From NCBI RefSeq assembly GCF_003966715.1, contig NZ_AP018907.1, positions 1,662,001 through 1,726,000 of the forward strand: a stretch of 64,000 nucleotides of DNA. The letters are read 5' to 3'. This document shows, in pieces, positions 1 to 8,310 of the stretch (its first letter is position 1; each line of letters begins with the position of its first letter). This DNA is from Blastochloris tepida. GTDB lineage: Bacteria > Pseudomonadota > Alphaproteobacteria > Rhizobiales > Xanthobacteraceae. The notes below the pieces were generated by a model. It saw only the letters and a program-made list of their open reading frames with translations, was not told where the DNA came from and ran no database searches. Made by a program: the position numbers and the translations under genes.

Positions 1-130
1 CATTGCGCTTCGAGCTTCTCTCTGAGGGCCGCCTCGAAGCCCCCTCTCCCCGCCGCGGCAAGCGCGCGGTGCGGCGGCTGCCCGGCAAGGTCGCCCGCCG
101 TTCCGGGCGAACCCGAACATAAGCGACACC

Positions 131-886
131 ATGACCGACTCTATCCTGTCCGACCGCAGCGCCCGGCTGACCGAGGAAGCCCTGCGCTTCATGAAGCCCG
201 TGCCCCCTCGCCGCCCGCGCGACGCGGCGACGCTGATCCTGCTCGACCGCTCAGGCACAACCGCCAAGGTGCTGCTCGGCCGCCGCCATGCCGGCCACAG
301 CTTCATGCCCGGCGTGTTCGTGTTTCCCGGCGGATCGGTCGATGCCGGCGACCGGCGGATGGCGGTGCACGGCACGCTCGATCCCGATTGCATCCGGCGG
401 CTGGCGGAACAGGTGGTGCGGCCGAGCGCTGCCCGCACCAGGGCGCTGGCGCTTGCCGCCATTCGCGAGACCTTCGAGGAAACCGGGCTGTTCATCGCCG
501 CCCCGGCCGATGGCCCGGTGCGGGCACCGACGCCGGCCTGGGCCGCCTTCGCCGAGCGCGCGCTGGTGCCGACACTGGCGCCGCTGCGCTTCGTGGCACG
601 GGCCATCACGCCGCCCGGCCGCAGCAAGCGGTTCGATACCCGTTTCTTCGTCGCCGAGGCGTCGGCGGTGGTGGACCGGATCGACGGCGTGATCGGCCCG
701 GATGCCGAGCTGGTGGAACTGGCCTGGGTGCCGCTCGACCAGACCGCCGACCTCGCCATGGCGGCGATCACCCGGATCGTGCTCGAAGAGATCGCCGATC
801 AGGCCGCGGCCGGCTTCTCCGCCGCGACGCCGGTGCCGCTCTACCGGTTCCGCAACAAGGTTTTCACGCGCACGACGCTGGTTTGA
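131..886 (+). CDS. NUDIX hydrolase, NUDT19-like
   Basis: This 251-residue protein is a NUDIX hydrolase, a family that cleaves a nucleoside diphosphate or CoA-type diphosphate linked to another group. The Nudix box is split. The glycine-rich half (FPGGSVDAGD) lies near residue 65 and the catalytic half (REtFEETGL) near residue 115, with about 40 residues between them, where a canonical box is contiguous over 23 residues. Such an insertion is known in the NUDT19/RP2 group, which acts on acyl-CoAs, so an acyl-CoA or related diphosphatase role is an inference. The protein looks soluble with no signal peptide. The TGA stop codon is the first three bases of a palindromic repeat. The ATG follows 130 bases in which I see no gene. 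The family call is firm; the substrate is unknown. Confidence 0.85.
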   Translation: MTDSILSDRSARLTEEALRFMKPVPPRRPRDAATLILLDRSGTTAKVLLGRRHAGHSFMPGVFVFPGGSVDAGDRRMAVHGTLDPDCIRRLAEQVVRPSAARTRALALAAIRETFEETGLFIAAPADGPVRAPTPAWAAFAERALVPTLAPLRFVARAITPPGRSKRFDTRFFVAEASAVVDRIDGVIGPDAELVELAWVPLDQTADLAMAAITRIVLEEIADQAAAGFSAATPVPLYRFRNKVFTRTTLV

Positions 887-1010
887 TACGGTTTCCGGTT
901 GATCCCTTCAGGATACCGGAAACGACCTCGCCGAAACCCCTTGTTCGATAACGGGGTTTTCGGCGATCGGAATACGGCCCGAAGGCTTGGTCAGCCGGAA
1001 ACCGTATGAT
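884..1010. repeat. Palindromic repeat family A, copy 1
   Basis: The element is about 127 bp. Its ends are inverted (TGATACGGTTTCCGG at the left, CCGGAAACCGTATGAT at the right). Near the left end is an internal hairpin with arms GTTTCCGG and CCGGAAAC. A second full copy lies at 4267-4394 and a 3' fragment near 28645. The left edge contains the stop codon of the NUDIX gene. It lies between two convergent genes and may act as a bidirectional transcript end. It resembles a MITE or REP-type element without coding capacity. Confidence 0.8.
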
Positions 1011-1042
1011 CCGCCGGCCGGCCCAGCCGGCCGGTTCGCGGC

Positions 1043-1921
1043 TCACCGCACCAGCTCCGAATAAAGGCCGGTGATCTCGGCCGGATCGACCGGGGCATCG
1101 CCGCGCTCGGGATCGATCCGCTTGGGCCGGCAGATGTGCGGCCGCGGCTCGGCAACCGGGATCGCCAGAAACGGACGCGTCGGCAGAAAGCGCGGCTGGC
1201 ACAGGGTCAGCCATGTGCCGTCCGTCGCCCGATAGGCCGCCAGGAACGCGCCGAGCCACTGCCGGAAAAGGGTCCGGTCGCTTGGATAGAGCACCACTGA
1301 GAACCGCACCCCCTTGCGGGCCTCGACCTTGTGCACCGACAGACACCAGTCGGATCCGTCGGTGATCAACGTATATTTCAGGATCGGCGACGGCCCATGG
1401 TCGCGGATGATCTGGCGGTTGCGATCGTCGACGCGGGCCGCGATCTCGTCCCTGTCGGTGATGACCTGAAGACGTTTCCGGGCCGGATTGAGATCGACGT
1501 TCGGAATGATGTAGACGCGGTCGTCCAGCGTCCGAAAGCCGGTGGCCTTGCCGATGGCGACCGACCGCCGGGTGGAGCTGAACGCGGTGAGCGTCATGTC
1601 CTTGCGCGCCAGCAGCGCGCGCAACATACGGATGCTCTCGGGCCGGTATTTCGGTGTGGCGCAGTAGTGGGCGAGGTTGCAGAACCGCTCGGTCACGCCA
1701 TTGATGGTCTGCTCGGAATAGAAGGCGACCATGACGCCGACGACCCCCTCATCCGGCTGGATCAAGGCGAACCCATAATCGGGAGGGTTTTCCAGCCACG
1801 GGTAGCGCAGCCAGTCCAGCCATTGCTCCGGCGGAATCTCGCTGTTCATCTCGGCGTGCAGGAACCGGCAGACATCCGGAAGGAGATCCTCGGTAATCGG
1901 TACGAGCTGGGATCGCGCCAT
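1043..1921 (-). CDS. GNAT-like acetyltransferase in polysaccharide operon
   Basis: This is a 292-residue soluble protein. The first half looks like a GNAT N-acyltransferase fold, with a strand at VVGVMVAFYS followed by a segment around residues 85-125 that includes an ATGF stretch typical of the last GNAT strand and helix. The second half is unlike anything I recognise. The chosen ATG lies 6 bases beyond the stop of the upstream polysaccharide deacetylase, so it is the third gene of a leftward operon with sugar transferase and deacetylase. A longer reading that starts at 2122 would overlap the deacetylase and is not needed. The context suggests modification of an exopolysaccharide or its precursor. 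The substrate is unknown and the GNAT call is moderate. Confidence 0.6.
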   Translation of the reverse strand: MARSQLVPITEDLLPDVCRFLHAEMNSEIPPEQWLDWLRYPWLENPPDYGFALIQPDEGVVGVMVAFYSEQTINGVTERFCNLAHYCATPKYRPESIRMLRALLARKDMTLTAFSSTRRSVAIGKATGFRTLDDRVYIIPNVDLNPARKRLQVITDRDEIAARVDDRNRQIIRDHGPSPILKYTLITDGSDWCLSVHKVEARKGVRFSVVLYPSDRTLFRQWLGAFLAAYRATDGTWLTLCQPRFLPTRPFLAIPVAEPRPHICRPKRIDPERGDAPVDPAEITGLYSELVR

Positions 1922-1926
1922 GTCGG

Positions 1927-2712
1927 TCAGTATCCACCTACTGTGGGATTGTAGCCGGTGAGGCGCTCGAACAGGCGGCCATCGATCCCGATGGTCTCGA
2001 TATTGTGCTCGAACGGCGCGTCCAGATCCCAGCAGGTGCGGTGAATGAGTCCCGGCTGGAGTGGGCCGAAATGCTGGCAGGGAATGCCGGTGGCGACAGT
2101 CCTGAAGCCGAGCTCGAAGCAATCGTCCTGCAGCGCCTTGGTGAAATGCCGCCGCATGCCGAACGGATAGGCGAAATGGGCGATCTCCGTGCCCAGGACG
2201 TCTTCGAGAATTTCCTTGCTCTGCGCGATCTCGCGTTTCGCCTCCGCATGGGGGACAGCAGACAGCAGCGGATGGGTGTGGGTGTGAGCGCCGATCACCT
2301 GCCCGCTGGCGGCCATGGTCCGCAACTCATCGGTGGAGAGCGTCGGCTCCGGCTCGGCCGAGATCCGCGCAAAAAACCATTTGAGTTCATCGGCCGAGGC
2401 GGTATCGCGAAACGGCAGCGTGTTGACGTAGAAGGTCGCAACGGCTCCCCGCCTCTCGAATACCGGCAGAGCATCGAACCAGGACTGGTAGTTGTCGTCG
2501 AAGCTGAGCAGGACCATGCGCCCCGGCTGCTCGAAGAACGGATCGGGACCGACGAACCTGTAGCCCATATCGATAAAGCGCGACAGGAACTCGTCGAGCG
2601 CGGCCTGCCGGCCGGCCAGGGAATGACCGTAGAGGCAGATCTTGTCCGGCAGCGGCTTGCGCAGAAAGGTCACATGCGCCCGACGAACGATGGTCTGGAC
2701 GGCTCTCTTCAT
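1927..2712 (-). CDS. Polysaccharide deacetylase (NodB/CE4 family)
   Basis: This 261-residue protein carries the NodB-homology signatures: a first motif LSFDDNY around residue 70 (the usual TFDDG is changed, but the aspartate pair is kept), a metal-binding histidine motif GAHTHTHP around residue 142, and FAYPFG around residue 180. The family removes N- or O-acetyl groups from polysaccharides with a divalent metal. I see no clear signal peptide; the N-terminus is basic. It lies 81 bp after the sugar transferase and 5 bp before the GNAT-like gene on the same strand, which points to deacetylation of the exopolysaccharide assembled by this locus. The intergenic stretch before it (2713-2793) holds an imperfect direct repeat with core CCCACTTG. 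Confidence 0.82.
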   Translation of the reverse strand: MKRAVQTIVRRAHVTFLRKPLPDKICLYGHSLAGRQAALDEFLSRFIDMGYRFVGPDPFFEQPGRMVLLSFDDNYQSWFDALPVFERRGAVATFYVNTLPFRDTASADELKWFFARISAEPEPTLSTDELRTMAASGQVIGAHTHTHPLLSAVPHAEAKREIAQSKEILEDVLGTEIAHFAYPFGMRRHFTKALQDDCFELGFRTVATGIPCQHFGPLQPGLIHRTCWDLDAPFEHNIETIGIDGRLFERLTGYNPTVGGY

Positions 2713-2793
2713 GGGCGCATCTCTTGCTGGGCATCGCGGCGAAATGGCGACCCACTTGATAGCGGCCCACTTGGCCGCATTTCCTGTCGCGCC

Positions 2794-4254
2794 TCAATAG
2801 GCATTGTGGCTGCGGAACAGCTCGAAGGCCGTCCGGGCCAGGATCTGCAGGTCGAGCGCGAGGCTCCAATTGTTGATGTACCAGAGATCGAGCTCGATAC
2901 GCTTCGCCATCTGTTCGAGGCGCGGCGTGCCGCCGCGATGGCCATGCACCTGCGCCCAGCCGGTGATGCCGGGCTTCACGTGGTGGCGGAAGGCGTAATT
3001 GGCGATCAGGCGGCTGTATTCGTCGTCATGGGCGAGCGCGTGCGGCCGCGGGCCGACGATCGACATGTCGCCGCGCAGCACGTTGAAGAGCTGCGGCAGC
3101 TCATCGATGCTGGTCTGGCGCAGGATGCGCCCGATGCGGGTGACCCGATTGTCGGAGCGGCGCGCCTGGACGAGCGTGGGCCCATCCTCCATCACCGTCA
3201 TGGTACGGAACTTGTAAATGACGAATTCCTTGCCGTTGAAGCCATTGCGGCGCTGCCGGAAGATCGCCGGCCCGCGCGACTGCAGCCGGATCAGCGCCGC
3301 GACCGCCAGCATCAACGGCATGAGTGCGGCAAGTGCCGACACGGCGACGGCGATGTCGAGGATTCGCTTGGCGGCCTGCTCCGAGGTGCTGAGCGGCGCG
3401 CGCTGAATCTCCACCAGCAGCGATTGGTGGGTGCCCCAGTTGCGGTGCCTTAGGATCGACTGCATCGAGCTGTCGGGCAGAAGGCGCACCGGCAACGGGC
3501 TCGCGCGAAGCCGCTCGCGCACAAATTCGAGCTGCGCGGCATCGCCCCAGGGCAGGGCCAGGACGATCGCCTCGGCGCGCGCCTTGCGGGCGTGGCGGAT
3601 CGCCTGTTTCACCGCCGCCGCCTGCCGCTGGCGTCCGGCCGCGTCGCCGACCCGCGGCAGCACCACCCGCCCCACCACGTCGAGGCCGCCGAGGATCATC
3701 AGATTGCGGCTGCCGCCCGCGGCAAACTCGTCGTCGGTGCCGAGAACCACCACCCGCTGGCCGTGGATGGCGCCGCGGGCCACCGCGCGCAGCAGCCACT
3801 GCCTCACCACCGCACGCCACGTCAGCAGCACCAGGACGCCGATGCCCGCGAAGCACAGAACCGAGCCGCGCGAGACATCATCGCCACGTTTGAGGAGAAA
3901 CAGCGTGATGCTGATGACCAGCATCGACCACAGCCAGCAGACCGCAATCTGCGAATAGTCACGGTCGCGCTGCACCAGCCTCTGCAGCCGGTAGAGCTCG
4001 AAGCGGTTTGCCGCCAGTCCGTAGGCAAGGCTTCCGATCAGGCCCAGCCCGGCATAGGGCAGCAGCTCGCCGGCGTTGCCAGTGGTGGCGAGGTGATAGA
4101 GCGCACCGCCGAGCACGCCCGCAACGACGATGATGAGGGCATCGACCGTGGCGACGACGGGCTCGACCGCGCTGAAGGCGATGCCCAGCCGCTGGCGCTG
4201 GGCAGGGGGCGCCGATGCCGTGCTGCGCAATGTGTCCGATACGGCAACCATCAT
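2794..4254 (-). CDS. Undecaprenyl-phosphate sugar phosphotransferase (WcaJ/ExoY type)
   Basis: The protein has 486 residues. The N-terminal half contains several hydrophobic segments (about residues 25-60, 65-85, 110-155) followed by a nucleotide-binding-like region. The C-terminal 200 residues form a bacterial sugar transferase domain: a membrane re-entrant helix after RILDIAVAVSAL, then FRQRRNGFNG, YKFRTM, the TSIDELPQLFNVLRGDMS block and VGPRPH. This family transfers a sugar-1-phosphate from a nucleotide sugar to undecaprenyl phosphate, the first step of exopolysaccharide or capsule synthesis at the inner membrane. It heads a leftward operon with a deacetylase and a GNAT-like gene. Polymerase, flippase and glycosyltransferases are not in the window. 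Two adjacent ATGs (4254, 4251) could serve as the start. Confidence 0.9.
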   Translation of the reverse strand: MMVAVSDTLRSTASAPPAQRQRLGIAFSAVEPVVATVDALIIVVAGVLGGALYHLATTGNAGELLPYAGLGLIGSLAYGLAANRFELYRLQRLVQRDRDYSQIAVCWLWSMLVISITLFLLKRGDDVSRGSVLCFAGIGVLVLLTWRAVVRQWLLRAVARGAIHGQRVVVLGTDDEFAAGGSRNLMILGGLDVVGRVVLPRVGDAAGRQRQAAAVKQAIRHARKARAEAIVLALPWGDAAQLEFVRERLRASPLPVRLLPDSSMQSILRHRNWGTHQSLLVEIQRAPLSTSEQAAKRILDIAVAVSALAALMPLMLAVAALIRLQSRGPAIFRQRRNGFNGKEFVIYKFRTMTVMEDGPTLVQARRSDNRVTRIGRILRQTSIDELPQLFNVLRGDMSIVGPRPHALAHDDEYSRLIANYAFRHHVKPGITGWAQVHGHRGGTPRLEQMAKRIELDLWYINNWSLALDLQILARTAFELFRSHNAY

Positions 4255-4266
4255 TCCGTCTCGCGC

Positions 4267-4394
4267 ATGATACGGTTTCCGGTTGATCCCTTCGGGATAC
4301 CGGAAACGTCCTCGCCGAAAAGTCCTTGATCGGAACCAGTATTTTCGGCGATCGGAATACGGTTGGCGGGCCTGTCAGGCCAGCAACCGTATGA
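4267..4394. repeat. Palindromic repeat family A, copy 2
   Basis: This is the second full copy of the family at 884-1010, in the same orientation. It begins TGATACGGTTTCCGG, carries the GTTTCCGG/CCGGAAAC hairpin closed by a TTC-centred loop, and ends in an AACCGTATGA inverted to the start. It sits just upstream of the sugar transferase start and downstream of the leftward PPIase gene. Confidence 0.8.
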
Positions 4395-4539
4395 CATCCC
4401 GGTGAGCGACGATGCTGCAGTCGGTGATGGTCTTGGGGGCTGGAAACGGCTCGGACGCAGGAAACAACTCAGGGGCGGAAGGCGGTTTCGAAACCGGGCC
4501 CGACCCGGCGGCGGCAAGCCTTGGCGGCCGGCCGCACGC

Positions 4540-5496
4540 TCAGGGCTTGGTGGACGGTTTGGCGGGTTGCGACGCTTGCACCGGCTTCTCTGCCTGTTCG
4601 GCCGGCTCGATGCGTTCGACCTTGGCTTCGGCGCGCAGCCTGTTGATGAGTTCGATCTGCGCCTTGCGGGCGACGACCACCTCAAGCCGGTCGCGCACCG
4701 TCTCGAATGCGACCGGCTCGCGGTTGCGCTGATCCTCGACCTTGATGACATGCCAGCCGAACTGCGTCTTGATCGGCGCCGACACGGCTCCCTTCTCCAG
4801 CTTGAGGGCGACGTCGGCGTATTCCTGGCCCATCTGGCTGCGGGTCATGTAGCCCATGTCGCCGCCGGTTGTCTTGCCGGAGGGGTTTTCGGTGACCTCC
4901 CTGGCGACGGCAGCAAAGTCCTCGCCGCCGGCAATCCGCTTGATGGCCGCCTTGGCCTTGTCCTCGGCCGCCTTCACCTCGTCGGCGTTGTTCGGGTCGG
5001 GGAAGCGAAACAGGATGCTGCGCAGGTGAAGCTCAGGCTCGGCCGGCGCAGAGAGAACCACATCCTCATAGGCCTTGCGCACCGTGTCGTCGGTGACGGC
5101 CTCGTCGCCGGTCACTTCGAGAATCCGGTCCATCAGCGCCTTGTTGCGCACGAAGGTCATGCGCCGCTGCAGATCGGCCTCGTCGGCGACCTGCCGGCTC
5201 TGGGCGGCCTTGGCCAGCATGATCATGTCAGACAGGAAGGAGATGAGATATTCGCGCTTCGCATCCTCCTGCGCGGGCACCGTTCTGCCGAGTGTCTCCT
5301 CCGCCAGCGCCAGGTCGCTCTGCCGGATTTCCACGCCTTCGACGCGGGCGACCAGCGGATCGGTCGCCGGCGTCTCGGCGGCGCACGGACCCGTCACGGC
5401 CAGGAATGCTGCGGCGTAGCACATCACAAGGCTCCGGCGGTGACGGCCGGCCGTGGCAGGCGATGCGGATGTCTGGAAAGCTGAAGGGAAGTTCAT
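4540..5496 (-). CDS. Parvulin-type peptidyl-prolyl isomerase (PpiC/SurA-like)
   Basis: The protein has 318 residues from the chosen ATG, which is preceded by a good ribosome-binding site (AGGAATTCAGG) and opens a signal peptide (hydrophobic core near residues 22-38, then Ala-rich cleavage site before ETPATDP). A SurA-N-like helical region precedes a parvulin domain at about residues 145-245, with characteristic LHLRSILF, GGDMGYMTRSQM and FGWHVIKV segments. A Lys/Pro/Ala-rich tail follows. Parvulins catalyse proline isomerisation and assist folding of exported proteins in the periplasm. An upstream in-frame start at 5571 would bury the signal peptide and is rejected. The gene stands alone, leftward, and diverges from the sirtuin gene. 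Confidence 0.88.
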   Translation of the reverse strand: MNFPSAFQTSASPATAGRHRRSLVMCYAAAFLAVTGPCAAETPATDPLVARVEGVEIRQSDLALAEETLGRTVPAQEDAKREYLISFLSDMIMLAKAAQSRQVADEADLQRRMTFVRNKALMDRILEVTGDEAVTDDTVRKAYEDVVLSAPAEPELHLRSILFRFPDPNNADEVKAAEDKAKAAIKRIAGGEDFAAVAREVTENPSGKTTGGDMGYMTRSQMGQEYADVALKLEKGAVSAPIKTQFGWHVIKVEDQRNREPVAFETVRDRLEVVVARKAQIELINRLRAEAKVERIEPAEQAEKPVQASQPAKPSTKP

Positions 5497-5842
5497 CCTG
5501 AATTCCTCGACGAGCGCAGAATGGTCAAGAGCATCAGGCAGCCGCTTCACGCCCGATCGCGGTGCAGACAATGACTGGTATGACGTGACGCAGACACTCG
5601 GCCCAGGGATCCTCGCCGGTCACCACTCGCACTGCTTGTCTCTCGATCCGCATCCTCCTTAGCGGACCCACCGTAACGCACGTGTGATGGGTGAAAGACA
5701 TATCGGTGACAGTGCGACCCGGTTGCACCGGCCGATCTTCGCGGTCGTCTCGACCACAGAATCCGGTCAGGCTGGATCGTCTCCGGCCGCGTGGAGCCGC
5801 TGCGGTATGCGATTGGCGCGCCGGTCTTGACGGGCGGCTACA
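5497..5842. other. Intergenic stretch with no recognisable gene
   Basis: The divergent interval between the PPIase and sirtuin genes presumably holds both promoters. I see no conserved ORF; ORFs that cross it on both strands have the composition of GC-rich shadows. The right part is occupied by the family B repeat. Confidence 0.5.
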
Positions 5843-5945
5843 AGAGCATTCTCCGCAAAGGTGGGAACCCATTTTTGCGAGAGAGAATGCGACAAATCAA
5901 CAACTTGGAGCGTCCGCCCAGTTCAGCCGGATCGGCGGATGCTCC
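5843..5945 (+). repeat. Dispersed repeat family B, copy 1
   Basis: The element begins AGAGCATTCTCCGC, contains a GTGGGAACC block and a GAATGCGACAA block, then GGAGCGTCCG, and ends in ATGCTC, the inverse of the start. Related copies are at 12236-12306 (opposite strand) and 59877-60002. Closely similar short repeats are common between genes in Rhizobiales genomes; this is from family knowledge and was not searched. Confidence 0.7.
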
Positions 5946-6000
5946 AGCGTTCCATGGGGCCGGCAACGGGGCACTGGAACGCGTTCGACAGGAGCAGGCG

Positions 6001-6711
6001 ATGCGCATCGTTGTCCTCACCGGAGCCGGGGTCTCAGCGGAGAGCGGACTCGGCACCTTCCGCGACAAGGCCGGGACGGGCATCTGGGCCAAGTTCGACC
6101 CCATGCGGCTGGCGACGCCGGAGGGCTTCGCCGCCGATCCCGAGACTGTGCACGCCTTCTACAATGCCCGCCGCCGCAACCTGATCGAGGCCAAGCCCAA
6201 TGCCGCACACGCTGCGTTGGCACGCCTCGAAACAGGACTGTCCGTGCGCGGGGGCGGGCTGTTCCTGGTGACCCAGAACATCGACGACCTGCACGAGCGC
6301 GCCGGATCGCGACACGTCCTCCACATGCATGGCGAATTGCTCAAGGCGCGCTGCTCGGATTGCGGGGCGGTGGCGGACTGGCGCGACGATCTCGGCCTGG
6401 AGAGCGCCTGCCCCGGCTGCGGCAACGGGGGCGAGATGCGCCCACACGTGGTCTGGTTCGGCGAGGTGCCGCTCGGCCTGGACCTGATCGAGACCGCGCT
6501 GATGTCGGCCGATCTGTTCGTCGCCATCGGCACCTCGGGCTCGGTCTATCCGGCGGCGGGGTTCGTGGCCGAGGCCCGGGCGGCGGGCATCCGCACGTGC
6601 GAGATCAACCTGGAGCCCTCCGACAATGCCGGCATGTTCGACGAGCGGCGCTATGGCCCGGCGAGCGAAGCGGTGCCGGCCTGGGTCGCCGAGGTGCTCG
6701 GCGAGGCTTGA
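6001..6711 (+). CDS. cobB: NAD-dependent protein deacylase (sirtuin, class III)
   Basis: This 236-residue protein is a complete SIR2 enzyme, which removes acyl groups from lysines with NAD+. Visible are the NAD motif GAGVSAESGLGTFR (residues 8-21), TQNIDDLHERAG (91-102), the catalytic histidine in HMHGE (His110), four zinc cysteines (118, 121, 137, 140), and GTSGSVYPA and EINLEPS near the end. Tyr54 and Arg57 in the FYNARR segment match the Tyr-x-x-Arg pair that in SIRT5 and bacterial CobB binds acidic acyl groups, so desuccinylase or demalonylase activity is likely. The ATG at 6001 starts directly at the Rossmann strand and follows AGGAG; a longer reading from 5791 runs through a repeat element and is rejected. 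Confidence 0.93.
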   Translation: MRIVVLTGAGVSAESGLGTFRDKAGTGIWAKFDPMRLATPEGFAADPETVHAFYNARRRNLIEAKPNAAHAALARLETGLSVRGGGLFLVTQNIDDLHERAGSRHVLHMHGELLKARCSDCGAVADWRDDLGLESACPGCGNGGEMRPHVVWFGEVPLGLDLIETALMSADLFVAIGTSGSVYPAAGFVAEARAAGIRTCEINLEPSDNAGMFDERRYGPASEAVPAWVAEVLGEA

Positions 6712-6971
6712 GGCGTGCTCTGTCGGAGAAACCGTGTCGGAGGCTCTCCCGGCGGATGGCGGCGGCTTTGCGTATCGGAAAGGCGATGCCGGCGGGACAA
6801 CCTCCGCCAGAAGTCGTGTTTCACCTCGCCGATTTTTGCACAACCTCCCCTTCCCGCGGCTCCTGGGCTGGCGTAGCGTGTTTGAAAAGAATGGTGAACT
6901 TGACGTTGGGACCGGGATCAACCGTCCGGATCCGGGCGTCGCGAAGTCGAAGGGCATTGGGGGCGTCGGAC

Positions 6972-7466
6972 ATGACCACACGCAGCGGGATCGTGCGGCC
7001 GGGGGCGGCTGCGGTGTTGATGCTTGCCGCTGGCTTCGCCGGCTGCGCCGATACGCGCCAGGAGGGCGGCACGCTGACGCCGGGCGCGGGCACCATGGCA
7101 TCCGCGCCGCCGCCCTTCCCGCAGGACAAGCTGCTCGGCAACTGGGGCATCGCCTCCTTTCGCGACGAGAAGGACCGCAAGCGCACCGAGGCGCAGGCGC
7201 GCAGCCAGTGCAAGCTGCCCTACACGATCACCCGCGGACCGACCGACGGGATCATGATGCACGTCGCCGATGATCCGCAGCTCCATGAGCTGAAGCTGAA
7301 AGGCGCGCCGGGCGGCAAGGCCTATATCGGCTTCGAGGGTCCGCCCGGCGATCCGCAGGATCGTGAAGTCATTTCGTTCACCGACAATCTTATTGTCATG
7401 CGTTTCGTCGATCCCGACGCCAATTCCCGCTACGGAACCTTTGTCTATGTGCGCTGCCCGACCTGA
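6972..7466 (+). CDS. Small lipoprotein, unknown function
   Basis: The protein has 164 residues. The N-terminus is a lipoprotein signal: a basic start, a hydrophobic core, and a lipobox ending at Cys27 (AGFAGC). The mature part begins with a Pro/Ala-rich linker and then a compact domain with LLGNWGIASF and a TYxxxY-like C-terminus ending FVYVRCPT, suggesting a small beta-structure resembling lipocalin-like or inhibitor-like folds. I do not recognise the family. It lies 43 bp before an L,D-transpeptidase gene on the same strand, so a joint envelope role is possible. The 260 bp upstream contain no gene. Confidence 0.7.
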   Translation: MTTRSGIVRPGAAAVLMLAAGFAGCADTRQEGGTLTPGAGTMASAPPPFPQDKLLGNWGIASFRDEKDRKRTEAQARSQCKLPYTITRGPTDGIMMHVADDPQLHELKLKGAPGGKAYIGFEGPPGDPQDREVISFTDNLIVMRFVDPDANSRYGTFVYVRCPT

Positions 7467-7509
7467 TGCGGGCCGACCACCCCTCGACAGCGCCAGAAAG
7501 GAGCACCCC

Positions 7510-8139
7510 ATGTCCATGGTTCGCAATTCCAGTCTCTGCGCGATCGGCGCGGCGGTGCTGGCCTGCTTGTTCCTCGCCTTGCCGGCACGCGCCCAGCCGA
7601 TGCCGATCGGCGGCATGGGCTCGGTGCTCGACGTCGGCGACGAGCCGGGACGCATCTCGACCGAGGAGACGGTGATCAGCGACGGGCCGTTCGCGCGCCA
7701 AATGGTGTTCTTCCGCACCACCGAGGCCCCGGGCACCGTCATCATCCACACGTCGGAGCGCTTCCTCTACATCGTGCAGCCCAACAATCGCGCCTTGCGC
7801 TACGGCATCGGCGTCGGCCGCGACGGTTTCCAGTGGTCGGGCCTCGTGCGCATCTCGCGCAAGGCAGAGTGGCCGGACTGGACGCCGCCGGCCGAGATGA
7901 TCCAGCGCCAGCCCTATCTGCCGCGTTTCATGGCCGGCGGGCCGGGAAATCCGATGGGCGCGCGCGCTCTCTATCTCGGCGAGACGGTCTACCGGATCCA
8001 CGGCACCAACCAGCCGGAGACCATCGGCAGCGCCGTGTCCTCGGGCTGCTTCCGCCTCGCCAATGGCGACATCATCGACCTTTATGCCCGCATCCCGCTG
8101 GGCACCAAGGTGGTGGTGCGCCACGGCGCCAGCATCTGA
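7510..8139 (+). CDS. L,D-transpeptidase (YkuD/ErfK family)
   Basis: This 209-residue protein has a cleavable signal peptide (core near residues 8-26, ALPARA-Q). The YkuD domain occupies the C-terminal two thirds, with the catalytic signature HGTN (His164) followed by SSGCFR (Cys180, Arg182). Members form 3-3 peptidoglycan crosslinks or attach proteins to the wall in the periplasm. The ATG at 7510 follows AAAGGAG and is preferred to an in-frame start at 7363 that lies inside the upstream lipoprotein gene. The enzyme belongs to the short ErfK type common in several copies in Rhizobiales. Confidence 0.92.
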   Translation: MSMVRNSSLCAIGAAVLACLFLALPARAQPMPIGGMGSVLDVGDEPGRISTEETVISDGPFARQMVFFRTTEAPGTVIIHTSERFLYIVQPNNRALRYGIGVGRDGFQWSGLVRISRKAEWPDWTPPAEMIQRQPYLPRFMAGGPGNPMGARALYLGETVYRIHGTNQPETIGSAVSSGCFRLANGDIIDLYARIPLGTKVVVRHGASI

Positions 8140-8310
8140 TGCGCAACGCCGGCCGCCCAGGCCGGCGTGTGCCGTTGCGTTCGCCGGAAATTCCGCCCGG
8201 ACGGGATTCCCGGCGAGGACCGCCGCGTGGCGCACGCCGCGCGCGGTCCGACTGCGAACGTCCGGACAGCGAATTGACCGCACCAAATCCATCGCCACGG
8301 AGCTGATACG

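Noticed and set aside
2005..3453. 482-codon plus-strand ORF over the deacetylase and sugar transferase genes
   Set aside because: Antisense to two genes with clear family motifs; composition (Arg, Gly, Ala, Asp-rich) is that of a GC-rich shadow frame.
5691..7466. 591-codon plus-strand ORF across the sirtuin and lipoprotein genes
   Set aside because: Only its last 164 codons match a real start with a lipobox; the rest is out of frame with the sirtuin gene, which is certain.
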